34,486 nucleotides of DNA from an uncultured Alistipes sp. (GCA_900545315.1 UQYM01000029.1:1-34486), one strand, 5' to 3'; shown: positions 13,422-21,871, counted from the stretch's first letter. Notes: generated by a model not told the origin, from the letters alone. Numbers and translations are program-made.

Positions 13422-14798
13422 TCATTTTTTGATCCATACATTCAGAATCTCGCCGATGTAGAGACTTGGAACCGGCTTGGCAACCCATTTGTGGCTTTCG
13501 GAAGCGTCAGTGATCTGGTTGTGTGTAAGCGGCTGTTGGAGCAACTTGTGGCATTCGATGACGATGGATGCCTCCTCCATCGTGGGGGTTGCGGTTGGCG
13601 TCAGTACGGGGGTGAGGCCCGCCGCTTTTATCTGGAGTGTGTCACTGCCCGAAAGAGCTTCACAACGTTTCAGAGCCTCTTTGTACGAGTTGGCAAAGAA
13701 GGAGATGGTGTAAAATCCGTTTTGTGCGAGCGCTCGATCGGCAGGCGTATCGGGTGTCACGAAACAGTAGGTTACCGGCTTGTCGAACAGTACGCCCAGT
13801 CCTCCCCATTCGGCCACAGCCATGTCGAGCGTCGCATCGTTGCCGATGGTGAGCAAAACGCCGCACTCCTCCAGCAACTGAATTACATTGCCGGGAATTT
13901 GATCGGCCGCATAATGGGTGTAGCCCGGGAAGAGTCCGGGAGTTGGAGCCGGGGTTTCGGCTACGGAAGTCTCTTGAGCGGGAGAAACCGTTGCATTGGG
14001 CGCTCCGGCAGGAAGATCCTCCGGCATGGGGGCTGGAGTCTCGGCAACCGGTTTGTTCGGAGCAGGCGTTCCTGGGACTGTTTGTGTAGTCGGTGTTACT
14101 GCCGGAGCTGGGGCCGGGATTGCAGTTGAAACCGGAGCTGGTGCAGAGGGTACAGTTGCGGATACCGGGACACCTGCCGGCTGCACCTGGGCGATTGAGA
14201 CCATAAACGAATTGTTCAGGCCAGTATACAGCTCCTCCATACGATCTACTGTTTTGACGCGAGGACGCAATACTCCCGGAATAATTTTAGTCTTCTTTTT
14301 GTCCAATGCATAGTCATCGGTGATCCACCCTTCCGGAACTTTATTGTCGTTTTCATAGACATAGCGTAGACGGGAGATCTCCAGCTCGCATTTTCCGTCG
14401 GAGCAGGTGTAGTGTTGCAGAAAGGCGAAGTCAGCCTTGTCCAGCGAAAGCCCCCGTTCCGCAAAGATCAACTCCTCCTGGTTTTGCACATAGATTTCAC
14501 CAGTTGTCGGATCGTCTTTGATGACGGAACGCTCAATGATGATATTGCGGTCTTCCTGAGCAGAGCGGGTCAACCACTCTTTAACCTTGTCATAAATTTG
14601 AGCACGGGTTAAACCGGGTAACTGAAGGGTATATCTGAAAATTACCTTGCCATTTTCTACCGGTACAGCGCCTGCTAAGTAATGACTTTCATCGTATTTT
14701 GGAGTGAAAGCTCCGCCTTTGTCATAAGCTAAAGTTGTATGACTTATGACTGTCGTGCAGAGTAAAACAGTCAGCATCCCTCTCAAAATTTGCTTCAT
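13422..14798 (-). CDS. exported DUF4468 / flavin-reductase-like fusion protein
   Basis: The 458-residue protein has a signal peptide (about 1-24, ending TTLA), then a DUF4468 domain (about 35-190; FRYTLQLPGLTRAQIYDKVKEWL region), a Pro/Ala/Thr-rich linker (about 205-290) and a C-terminal domain (about 296-455). The last domain matches the Bacteroidota flavin reductase family (split-barrel FMN-binding type) along its length: QIPGNVIQLLEECGVLLTIG, MAVAEWGGLGVLFDKPV (326-342), GFYTISFFANSYKEALKRCEALSG (from 361) and LYIGEIL near the end. Such flavin reductases are normally cytosolic single-domain enzymes, so an exported fusion is unusual. It may bind flavin in the periplasm or have lost catalysis. 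The gene stands alone and ends in its own terminator. Confidence 0.8.
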   Translation of the reverse strand: MKQILRGMLTVLLCTTVISHTTLAYDKGGAFTPKYDESHYLAGAVPVENGKVIFRYTLQLPGLTRAQIYDKVKEWLTRSAQEDRNIIIERSVIKDDPTTGEIYVQNQEELIFAERGLSLDKADFAFLQHYTCSDGKCELEISRLRYVYENDNKVPEGWITDDYALDKKKTKIIPGVLRPRVKTVDRMEELYTGLNNSFMVSIAQVQPAGVPVSATVPSAPAPVSTAIPAPAPAVTPTTQTVPGTPAPNKPVAETPAPMPEDLPAGAPNATVSPAQETSVAETPAPTPGLFPGYTHYAADQIPGNVIQLLEECGVLLTIGNDATLDMAVAEWGGLGVLFDKPVTYCFVTPDTPADRALAQNGFYTISFFANSYKEALKRCEALSGSDTLQIKAAGLTPVLTPTATPTMEEASIVIECHKLLQQPLTHNQITDASESHKWVAKPVPSLYIGEILNVWIKK

Positions 14799-15125
14799 AG
14801 AGATATGTTTAAGTTTCGGTTATATAACGTTTTCGATGTGGCTTTGTTACTTAGCGGGTTTGGTGCTGTATGACGGGTGTGGCGTGCATGGGTTTGTGCC
14901 CTGATTTTGTTATTCGATTCAAAAAAAGGCTTTTTATTGGCTATGCTTTCTTGGAATGCAAGAACACGGCTACACAAGGCTAAATATAACTTAAATCCAA
15001 CAATATTCCGAAAATTAGGTCATAATTTTTCTTCGAACCGATTTCTTCCGGATTCAACTAATTAGATAAAACAATATGAAAAAAATCGTTACATTTGTAC
15101 CAGTTGGAAAGTAAATAAAATTAAA
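14799..15125. other. divergent intergenic region before lipA
   Basis: This 327-bp AT-rich gap separates the minus-strand fusion gene from lipA. Apart from the lipA -7 candidate (15090-15097), nothing is recognised. Confidence 0.45.
15090..15097 (+). promoter_or_regulatory. -7 element for the lipA-lipB-recJ operon
   Basis: TACATTTG matches the TAnnTTTG consensus and lies 28 bp before the lipA start. No clear -33 TTTG is present at the expected distance. Confidence 0.5.
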
Positions 15126-16106
15126 ATGCCCATACTGCATGAAAAGGTAACGAAACATAGAAAACCTGACTGGCTGAAAATCAGACTCCATAACAACGAA
15201 GGATTTAGCCAGGTCGCCCATATCGTCGAGGAGCATGGGCTCCATACGATTTGTAGTAGCGGCCGCTGCCCCAATCAGGCAGAGTGTTGGAGTCGTCGTA
15301 CGGCTACTTTCATGATCTTGGGGGATATTTGTACCCGTTCGTGTAAGTTCTGTGCAACAGCTACCGGTAAACCGTTACCACCAGACTGTGACGAGCCGCA
15401 ACAGCTCGCCCGCTCGGTCTCGTTGATGGGACTGAAGCATTGTGTTATCACTTCTGTGGACAGGGATGACCTGCCCGATGGAGGTGCATCTCATTGGGCC
15501 GCTTCGGTACGTGCCGTACGCGAAGCCAATCCAGATACTACCATCGAAGTACTGATCCCCGATTTTGACGGCAAAAGTGAGCTGATTGACGTGGTTCTTG
15601 CGTCGGCTCCCGATATCGTGGGCCACAATATTGAGACCGTTGAGCGACTCACGCCGCAGGTACGTTCGCGTGCTCGCTACCGGGTGAGTCTGGCTACCCT
15701 CAAACATATTGCCGATTCCGGGGCAACTGCCAAAAGCGGACTGATGCTGGGATTGGGTGAGAGTGAAGAGGAGGTACTGGCCACGATGGATGATCTGCTG
15801 GCTTGCGGATGTAAGATTCTGACGATTGGGCAATATCTGCGTCCAACTTTGAAACATCTGCCGGTGGCGGAGTATGTCACCCCCGAAAAATTTGCCTGGT
15901 ACAAAGAGGAGGCGCTGCGACGTGGGTTTGTCTACGTCGAAAGCGGACCGATGGTTCGTTCGTCGTATATGGCCGAACGGGCCATGCAGCGTTGTCGTGA
16001 GACCGCTGCGGGGGCAACTTCCCAGCCCGAGCGGCATGCCGCAACACATTCAACACCTGTCGCTGAAGAATGTTCTTCAGCAGAACAAACTCTAACTAAA
16101 CAATAA
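15126..16106 (+). CDS. lipA: lipoyl synthase LipA
   Basis: LipA is a radical-SAM enzyme that inserts two sulfur atoms into protein-bound octanoyl groups to make lipoyl cofactors of the 2-oxoacid dehydrogenases and the glycine cleavage system. Both cluster motifs are present: C43-x4-C48-x5-C54 for the auxiliary [4Fe-4S] cluster that supplies sulfur, and C69-x3-C73-x2-C76 for the SAM cluster. The RSSY motif is at 278-281. After about residue 290 there is a 37-residue Ala/Thr/Glu-rich tail not typical of the core family. The stop overlaps the lipB start by one base (TAATG), showing tight coupling with the enzyme of the preceding step. Confidence 0.96.
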   Translation: MPILHEKVTKHRKPDWLKIRLHNNEGFSQVAHIVEEHGLHTICSSGRCPNQAECWSRRTATFMILGDICTRSCKFCATATGKPLPPDCDEPQQLARSVSLMGLKHCVITSVDRDDLPDGGASHWAASVRAVREANPDTTIEVLIPDFDGKSELIDVVLASAPDIVGHNIETVERLTPQVRSRARYRVSLATLKHIADSGATAKSGLMLGLGESEEEVLATMDDLLACGCKILTIGQYLRPTLKHLPVAEYVTPEKFAWYKEEALRRGFVYVESGPMVRSSYMAERAMQRCRETAAGATSQPERHAATHSTPVAEECSSAEQTLTKQ

Positions 16107-16789
16107 TGGCGCTTATGGAGTACGTTAGCATAAAACATTTGGGCCGCACGGAGTACTCCGAAGCGTGGGAGATTCAGAAACGACTTTTCGAGGCGCTGCT
16201 GCGTCAAAAACGCGAAGGGGCCCCCGAAGAGCAGTATCTGCTGTTTGTGGAGCATCCACATGTCTATACGTTAGGCAAAAGCGGTCACGAATCGAATCTG
16301 CTGGTCAACGAACAGTTTTTGAAGCAGATCGGTGCCACCTATTTTCATACGGATCGGGGCGGGGATGTTACCTACCACGGTCTGGGACAGCTTGTGGGCT
16401 ATCCGATTCTCGATCTGGAGCATATCGGAGTAAGCCTGCGAGATTATATATGGTCGATCGAAGAGGGTATTATTCGTACCGTGGCCGAATACGGGATTAC
16501 GGCCGATCGACTCGAAGGGGCTACCGGAGTGTGGCTTGATCCTCACTCGCCCCGTGCCCGCAAGATTTGCGCCATTGGCGTGAAGGCTTCGCACTTTGTG
16601 ACGATGCACGGTTTCGCGCTGAACGTTACCACTGATTTGAGCTATTTTTCCCACATCAACCCCTGCGGATTTACCGACAAAGGGGTCACCTCCATTGAAA
16701 AGGAGACCGGGTTGCGTCCGACCCTTGAGGAGGTTGAGGAGCGTTTTGCAGCTCATTTCAGCAAGATTTTGAAAATCGAATTAAAATAA
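16106..16789 (+). CDS. lipB: octanoyltransferase LipB
   Basis: LipB moves the octanoyl group from acyl carrier protein to the lipoyl domains of target enzymes, making the substrate of LipA. The 227-residue protein has the family signature RGGDVTYHGLGQ (84-95), the catalytic pair Lys160 (IGVKASH) and Cys187 (NPCGF), and the usual MHGFALNV segment. The start used overlaps the lipA stop by one base. A second Met at codon 4 could also serve as the start. recJ follows 12 bp downstream. Confidence 0.96.
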   Translation: MALMEYVSIKHLGRTEYSEAWEIQKRLFEALLRQKREGAPEEQYLLFVEHPHVYTLGKSGHESNLLVNEQFLKQIGATYFHTDRGGDVTYHGLGQLVGYPILDLEHIGVSLRDYIWSIEEGIIRTVAEYGITADRLEGATGVWLDPHSPRARKICAIGVKASHFVTMHGFALNVTTDLSYFSHINPCGFTDKGVTSIEKETGLRPTLEEVEERFAAHFSKILKIELK

Positions 16790-16801
16790 AATAAAACAGT
16801 T

Positions 16802-18565
16802 ATGTCAGCAGAAAAAAGATGGGTTCTCAAGGAGCAGGGAGACCCGGCTACGGTGACTCGGTTGGCCACCGCGCTGGATATTCCTCCGGTCCTTGCCAAC
16901 CTGCTTGTTCAGCGTGGCATAGACACAGAGGAGAAGGCGAATCGGTTCTTCAATCCGAAGCTCGAAAACCTGCATGATCCGTTCCTGATGAAGGATCTGC
17001 GCAAGGCGGTCGAACGGATCGATCTGGCACTCACCCGTGGAGAGACCATCATGGTCTATGGAGACTATGATGTGGACGGTACGACAGCAGTCGCATTGGT
17101 CTATCTGTTTCTCCGCAAGTTGGGGCACCGGCAGCTGATGTTCTACATCCCGGATCGTTATACCGAAGGGTATGGTGTGTCGCGTAAGGCGATCGAATAT
17201 GCCCTGCGCAAAGGGGTGGGGCTGATCATTACGCTGGATTGCGGAATCAAGGCAACTGAAAAGGTGGCCTACGCCAAGGAGTTGGGAATCGATATGATCG
17301 TCTGTGACCACCATCTGCCCGGGGAGCAGATTCCCGATGCGGTGGCGGTACTCGATCCCAAACAGCCCGAATGTAACTATCCATTTAAGGAGTTGTCGGG
17401 TTGTGGAGTCGGTTTCAAGATGTTGCAGGGGTATTGCCTTTATAAAGGATTACCCTTCTCTGAAGTGGAGTGCCTGTTGGATTTGGTGGTGGTCAGCATC
17501 GCCTCGGATATTGTCCCGTTGGTGGGCGAAAACCGTATTCTGGCCTATTATGGTCTCAAACGTCTCAATGAAAAGCCCGGTAAGGGGCTTCAGTCGATCA
17601 TCAAAATTTGTGGCCTGGAGAAACATGCCATTACTATTGATGATATCGTCTTCAAGATCGGCCCGCGGATTAATGCAGCCGGTCGTATGGAGGTCGATTC
17701 GGAGGATGAGAATGCTGCTCCATCGGGAGGCCATTCGGCTGTATCGCTGATGGTGGCCCGCGACGATGAGATGGCTCGTGAATATGGGGCTTTTATTGAT
17801 CGCAGTAATCAGGATCGTAAAAATATCGATCGTAGCGTAACGTCAGAAGCACACGATTATATTGAGCATCATCCTCACATGAAAGAGCTCAAGAGTACCG
17901 TGATCTACAATCCGAAATGGATGAAAGGTATCGTAGGAATTGTGGCTTCCCGCTTGATCGAGACCTACTACCGTCCCACTGTAGTGTTGACCATGAGCAA
18001 CGGATTTGTTACGGGTTCGGCTCGTAGTGTTCCGGGATTCGATCTGTATCAGGCTGTAGAGTCGTGCGCCGACCTGCTCGAAAATTTCGGCGGACACATG
18101 TATGCAGCCGGTATGACCATGAAGCCCGAGAATGTGGAGGAGTTTACCAAACGGTTCAATGATTATGTTGAGGAGCATATCGATCCCGAGATGTTGATTC
18201 CACAGGTCGATATCGATTCAGAGTTGCTGTTTAGTGACATTACACCGCGTTTCCGGTCTACATTGGCTCGGTTCCAACCTTTCGGTCCCGGCAATAATGC
18301 TCCGGTATTTATGACCCGTGGAGTGAGCAATCGTGGCGATGCCCGTCTGGTCGGTGCCGAGCATGAACACCTGAAAATGGATCTGATTCAGGGACAGAAG
18401 CCCAATACAGTGATCGCAGCTATCGCTTTCCAGCAGCCCAAACTCTACGAGTATGTCCGCTCGGGCCGAAGCATCGACGTATGTTATACCGTAGTGGAAA
18501 ACCATTACCGAGGTGAGGTCTTTCCTCAATTACGCATCAAGGATATCAAGAAAAGTGTGCAGTAG
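16802..18565 (+). CDS. recJ: single-strand-specific exonuclease RecJ
   Basis: RecJ degrades single-stranded DNA 5' to 3' in recombination and mismatch repair. The 587-residue protein is a DHH-superfamily phosphoesterase. Motif I is DYDVDG (88-93), the DHH motif is at 169-171 (VCDHHLPG), LDPK is at 184-187, and INAAGRMEVDSEDE follows near 290. The DHHA1 region includes GGHMYAAGM (about residues 431-439), and the C-terminal OB-like domain (about 470-580) is complete. It is the last gene of the lipA-lipB-recJ unit, which ends at a strong terminator 39 bp after the stop. Coupling with lipoylation seems to be co-transcription only. Confidence 0.96.
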   Translation: MSAEKRWVLKEQGDPATVTRLATALDIPPVLANLLVQRGIDTEEKANRFFNPKLENLHDPFLMKDLRKAVERIDLALTRGETIMVYGDYDVDGTTAVALVYLFLRKLGHRQLMFYIPDRYTEGYGVSRKAIEYALRKGVGLIITLDCGIKATEKVAYAKELGIDMIVCDHHLPGEQIPDAVAVLDPKQPECNYPFKELSGCGVGFKMLQGYCLYKGLPFSEVECLLDLVVVSIASDIVPLVGENRILAYYGLKRLNEKPGKGLQSIIKICGLEKHAITIDDIVFKIGPRINAAGRMEVDSEDENAAPSGGHSAVSLMVARDDEMAREYGAFIDRSNQDRKNIDRSVTSEAHDYIEHHPHMKELKSTVIYNPKWMKGIVGIVASRLIETYYRPTVVLTMSNGFVTGSARSVPGFDLYQAVESCADLLENFGGHMYAAGMTMKPENVEEFTKRFNDYVEEHIDPEMLIPQVDIDSELLFSDITPRFRSTLARFQPFGPGNNAPVFMTRGVSNRGDARLVGAEHEHLKMDLIQGQKPNTVIAAIAFQQPKLYEYVRSGRSIDVCYTVVENHYRGEVFPQLRIKDIKKSVQ

Positions 18566-18604
18566 AAAGAGGTGCGATCCTCTTTGTACGGAAAAGATTT
18601 AATA

Positions 18605-18646
18605 AGAGGCAGCCAACATTTTCAAGGTTGGTTGCCTCTATTTTAT
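18605..18646 (+). terminator. terminator of lipA-lipB-recJ
   Basis: A 13-bp stem (18605-18617 with 18627-18639) with one G-U pair and a 9-nt loop is followed by ATTTTATT. Confidence 0.82.
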
Positions 18647-18702
18647 TGAGGATGACCGGGTTTTGCTCTTGTATAACCTTATATAAAAAGTAAGAGATGG
18701 AC

Positions 18703-18745
18703 AAAAAATAAAAACGGCAAATCGGATTCTGATTCGCCGTTTTTA
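18703..18745 (-). terminator. terminator of the PatB-like gene
   Basis: A 15-bp stem (18709-18723 with 18731-18745) has one G-U pair on the minus strand and a 7-nt loop, and is followed there by TTTTTTG after the stem's own T-run. It begins 27 bp past the stop at 18773. Confidence 0.85.
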
Positions 18746-18772
18746 TTATAATAGGTACTGCTGCTGTGGGGA

Positions 18773-19954
18773 TTATTCCTTTTTGGGCAGCTGCAACCAA
18801 GCCTGGTAGAGCTGTTCCATGGCCTGTTTGAGCACCGCACGTTGCGTGGCAATGTTGACCCGCATCCATCCGCGGCCCTCCTCTCCGAACATTGAGCCTT
18901 CGTTGACGCCCCAGCCCGCTTTGTCGATCAGGAACCGATAGATCTCTTCATGCGTCATGTCCCATTGCCGGAAATCGAGCCACATCAAGTAGGTTCCTTC
19001 AGGTGGTACGCAATGGATGGTGGGGATCCGCTTTTGCAAGAAGTCGCACACGTAATCGATATTCCCTTTCAGATAGTGTAACAGCTGTTCGAGCCACTCG
19101 TCGCCGTGCGAGTAGGCCGCCTCCAAGGCCACCGCTCCAAAAATATTGCCCTGGTCGGCATGCATCTTGGCATACTCTGCTTGCAACCGTTGATTCAGGA
19201 CAGGGTTGGGAACGATCGATACCGACGTGGAGAGCCCGGCCAGATTGAAGGTCTTACTCGGTGCGATAAAGGTGAGGGTGCGCGATGCGAATTGGTCGTC
19301 CAGCGAGGCGATATGCAGATGGCGGTGGGGTTGATAGACCAGATCGCCATGAATCTCATCCGCAAAGATCAGCACATCGTGTTTGACACACAGCTGGCCG
19401 ATACGGGTCAACTCCTCCCGGGTGAATACGCGTCCTGTCGGGTTGTGCGGGTTGCACAACAACAGCACCTTGGCATCGGCCAATTTCTGATCCAGATCGT
19501 CGAAATCGATCTCGTAATGTCCGTTCACCTCACGCAGCGGGTTATTCACCACGACACGATCGTTCAGACGGATCTGTCTGGCAAACGGATGATAGACCGG
19601 GGGCTGGATCACGATGCGGTCTCCCGGTTGAGTAAAGGCCCGCATCGCATAAACGATACCCGATACCACACCGGGGGTAAAGTCGAGCCATTCTCGTTGG
19701 ATTTTCCATCCGCTGTGCCGATCGACCCAGCCAATGATGGATTGCCAGTAGCTGTCACTGCGGTAGGAGTAGCCCAGAATCGGGTGTTCGGCACGTTTGC
19801 GAACGGCCTCTATCACAGCGGGTGGCGCTGCAAAATCCATATCGGCTACCCACATGGGAATCACATCGGCCCGGCCGAAAATCTGTTCACGGAGATCCAT
19901 CTTTTCACAGTTGGTCCCTTCCCGTGAGATCTTTTCATCAAAATCGTATTTCAT
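18773..19954 (-). CDS. MalY/PatB-family PLP-dependent C-S lyase
   Basis: This is a 393-residue fold-type I PLP enzyme of the MalY/PatB group, which usually cleaves cystathionine or other cysteine conjugates to release a thiol, ammonia and a keto acid. The ATG at 19954 begins MKYDFDEKISREGTNCEK, the normal family start; a longer frame to 20011 looks unrelated. Visible marks are PMWVADMDF, LGYSY, the CNPHNPTGR loop, ADEIHGDL (Asp that holds the PLP ring nitrogen) and the Schiff-base lysine in APSKTFNLAGL (Lys234). The C-terminal domain with GEEGRGWMRVNIA completes the fold. It is divergent from the pseudouridine synthase gene. The exact substrate cannot be read from the sequence. Confidence 0.92.
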   Translation of the reverse strand: MKYDFDEKISREGTNCEKMDLREQIFGRADVIPMWVADMDFAAPPAVIEAVRKRAEHPILGYSYRSDSYWQSIIGWVDRHSGWKIQREWLDFTPGVVSGIVYAMRAFTQPGDRIVIQPPVYHPFARQIRLNDRVVVNNPLREVNGHYEIDFDDLDQKLADAKVLLLCNPHNPTGRVFTREELTRIGQLCVKHDVLIFADEIHGDLVYQPHRHLHIASLDDQFASRTLTFIAPSKTFNLAGLSTSVSIVPNPVLNQRLQAEYAKMHADQGNIFGAVALEAAYSHGDEWLEQLLHYLKGNIDYVCDFLQKRIPTIHCVPPEGTYLMWLDFRQWDMTHEEIYRFLIDKAGWGVNEGSMFGEEGRGWMRVNIATQRAVLKQAMEQLYQAWLQLPKKE

Positions 19955-20050
19955 GATTGCTGTGTTGAACGTTGTCTGTCTATCTTTTAGGGTCTTGCCG
20001 GTTGCTGCCAAACAGGCCGTACAGGACGGAATGCCCGAAAAATCACCTAT

Positions 20051-20071
20051 TTGGTCGAATTATCCGACCAA
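20051..20071. repeat. inverted repeat in the PatB-like gene leader
   Basis: TTGGTCG (20051-20057) and CGACCAA (20065-20071) form a perfect 7-bp inverted repeat with a 7-nt spacer. It lies just downstream of the probable start of minus-strand transcription. It could be an operator or a small leader hairpin. Confidence 0.4.
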
Positions 20072-20088
20072 AACCGTATAAAGACTTT

Positions 20089-20096
20089 CAAAGGTA
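20089..20096 (-). promoter_or_regulatory. -7 element for the PatB-like gene
   Basis: On the minus strand this reads TACCTTTG, matching TAnnTTTG. No -33 partner is clear. Transcription would start near 20082, leaving a leader of about 130 nt. Confidence 0.45.
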
Positions 20097-20118
20097 TGGC
20101 AAATTGTAAAAATAGCGA

Positions 20119-20126
20119 TACATTTG
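20119..20126 (+). promoter_or_regulatory. -7 element for the pseudouridine synthase gene
   Basis: TACATTTG matches the consensus and lies 114 bp upstream of the start codon. The -33 region is not clear. Together with the minus-strand element at 20089-20096 it makes a compact divergent promoter region. Confidence 0.5.
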
Positions 20127-20240
20127 TGCACTTTTACCGACCAAAGTGAGAGTTCGGCGGCTCTTTTGCATGCAATCGATCAAAAGGTTCGTTACTCATT
20201 TTCAACCGGTCACAAGTAAAACAATCGACAAATTTTATCC

Positions 20241-21683
20241 ATGAAAACATTCGATCCCAAAGAGAAGAGAGAGCGTTATTCCGATGCCAATCGGGATCAA
20301 CAATCTTTTCGTAGAAGCTACTCCCGTCGTGACGATTCGAGCAGCAATCAAGAGTATGACACCCCTTCCGAGTTTATGAAAGATCAACGCAAGGAGCGTC
20401 ATCAGTACAGTGGTACGGAATCGCGTTTTGGCAAAGGCTCCCGTGAGGAGAGCGGCAAACGTCGTTCCTTCAACCCCAATTTTACGCGGGACAACCGCCT
20501 CAAAGGCGAAGAGCACGGCAACCGTTGGGATCGTGAAGAGGAGCGTCCGCGTCGATATGGCGAGGGTCGCAACGGCCAGTCTTTCCGCAAAAACAGCCGC
20601 TATAACGATCGGGATCAGGAGTATAACGATAATCGTCGGGATGATCGTTCGGGTCGTTCTCGTCGGAATCCCCGCGAAGAGTATGCCTATTATGCCGATC
20701 GTGACCAAGAGGGTCGTGAAGGCGGCAGAGGTTACAACGGTCGGGAGACCGATCGCGGGTATGATCGCAACCGCAAAGGGGCGCATCGTCAAGAGCGTTA
20801 TGATCGTGGCGAGGAGCGTTCGTATGGAGAGAATCGTCGGGGACGTTATGGGGAGCGTCGCAACAATTACGGCGATCGTCGTGAGGGCGGCCGTTATGGA
20901 GATCGTAAAAAGAACTACCCCAATTATGATGCTACGAATTATCCCCGCTTCGATGCTCCGAAACAGACCGGTGCCATCCGTTTGAACCGTTTTATTGCCA
21001 ATTCGGGAATCTGCTCTCGCCGTGAGGCCGACGATCTGATCACGGCCGGCGTGGTGAGCGTAAACGGCAAGATCGTCTCGGAGTTGGGAACGAAGGTCAA
21101 TCCGGGCGATGAGGTGCGCTTTAACGGAGAGATCATTCGGGGTGAGAAGCTGGTCTATATTTTGATGAATAAACCTAAAGGGTATGTCACCTCGTTGGAG
21201 GATCCCCACGCCGATAAAACGGTGATGGATCTGATCAAGGATGCCTGCACCGAACGGGTCTATCCGGTCGGACGTCTCGATAAAAACAGTGTTGGCGTAC
21301 TGTTGATCACCAACGATGGCGAGTTGACCCGTCAGTTGACCCATCCCAGCTACAAGAAGAGCAAGATCTATCAGGTCTCTTTAGACAAAGCCCTTACGGA
21401 GGAGGATATGCAACGTATTGTTGACGGCATTGAATTGGAGGACGGTATGATCTATGCCGATGAGGTCAGCTATGTGAACGGCTCGCGTAAAGAGATCGGC
21501 ATCGAGATCCACTCCGGTCGCAACCGTATTGTCCGTCGTATTTTCGAGTCGTTGGGCTATTCGGTGCAGAAGCTGGATCGTGTCTATTTCGCGGGACTTA
21601 CCAAACGGGGGTTGAAACGTGGCGCATGGCGCTTCCTGACCCCTAAGGAGGTGGCTATGCTCAAAAGCGGAGAGTACGAATAG
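20241..21683 (+). CDS. RluB/RsuA-type pseudouridine synthase with long charged N-terminus
   Basis: The 480-residue protein converts uridine to pseudouridine in ribosomal RNA. The catalytic half is standard: S4 RNA-binding domain (about 246-300; LNRFIANSGICSRREADDLI), then the synthase domain with VGRLDKNSVGVLLITNDGEL, in which Asp347 is the catalytic residue, and IHSGRNRIVRRIFESLGY. The first 240 residues are low complexity, made of Arg, Asp, Glu, Gly, Tyr, Asn and Ser with RRG, GGR and YDR-like repeats, and are probably disordered and RNA-binding. Such extensions are seen in other Bacteroidota RluB-like proteins. The start is fixed by the ATG at 20241 after a promoter at 20119. The precise target uridine cannot be assigned. 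Confidence 0.93.
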   Translation: MKTFDPKEKRERYSDANRDQQSFRRSYSRRDDSSSNQEYDTPSEFMKDQRKERHQYSGTESRFGKGSREESGKRRSFNPNFTRDNRLKGEEHGNRWDREEERPRRYGEGRNGQSFRKNSRYNDRDQEYNDNRRDDRSGRSRRNPREEYAYYADRDQEGREGGRGYNGRETDRGYDRNRKGAHRQERYDRGEERSYGENRRGRYGERRNNYGDRREGGRYGDRKKNYPNYDATNYPRFDAPKQTGAIRLNRFIANSGICSRREADDLITAGVVSVNGKIVSELGTKVNPGDEVRFNGEIIRGEKLVYILMNKPKGYVTSLEDPHADKTVMDLIKDACTERVYPVGRLDKNSVGVLLITNDGELTRQLTHPSYKKSKIYQVSLDKALTEEDMQRIVDGIELEDGMIYADEVSYVNGSRKEIGIEIHSGRNRIVRRIFESLGYSVQKLDRVYFAGLTKRGLKRGAWRFLTPKEVAMLKSGEYE

Positions 21684-21703
21684 CGAATATTTTCATAAAT
21701 ATT

Positions 21704-21735
21704 TTTGCATAAAAAGGATTTTCCCTTTATCTTTG
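21704..21735 (+). promoter_or_regulatory. promoter of tRNA-Lys
   Basis: TTTG (21704-21707), a 20-nt spacer and TATCTTTG (21728-21735) match the Bacteroidota consensus exactly. Transcription would start about 14 nt before the tRNA. Confidence 0.85.
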
Positions 21736-21755
21736 CATCCACAAACCCGTAATAT

Positions 21756-21828
21756 GGTTCTCTAGCTCAGTTGGTAGAGCACGACACTCTTAATGTTGGG
21801 GTCGTGGGTTCGAGCCCCACGGGGACCA
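21756..21828 (+). tRNA. tRNA-Lys (CTT)
   Basis: This is a 73-nt tRNA. Acceptor GGTTCTC pairs with GGGGACC, the D-loop is AGCTCAGTTGGTAGAGC, the anticodon arm is CGACA-CTCTTAA-TGTTG with anticodon CTT, and the T-loop is GTTCGAGC. The discriminator is A and CCA is not encoded. It reads AAG codons. Confidence 0.95.
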
Positions 21829-21829
21829 C

Positions 21830-21871
21830 ATAAACCCGGTAATCAGACGATTACCGGGTTTATTGTTTTTA
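21830..21871 (+). terminator. terminator of tRNA-Lys
   Basis: A perfect 15-bp stem (21830-21844 with 21849-21863) with a 4-nt loop is followed by TGTTTTTA. It starts one base after the tRNA. Confidence 0.9.

Noticed and set aside
19955..20011. longer N-terminus of the PatB-like enzyme (start at 20011)
   Set aside because: The extra 19 residues do not resemble the family, which normally begins MKYDFDE-like as at 19954.
20410..20985. 191-codon plus-strand frame inside the pseudouridine synthase gene
   Set aside because: It is a shifted frame of the low-complexity tract, with no homology signs. The main frame continues into S4 and synthase domains.
20235..21344. 369-codon minus-strand open frame that looks like a membrane protein (Ile/Thr/Leu-rich)
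   Set aside because: It is antisense to the Arg/Asp/Glu-rich N-terminus of the pseudouridine synthase. Complementary codons of such charged tracts give Ile, Thr and Ala, so the hydrophobicity is an artefact.
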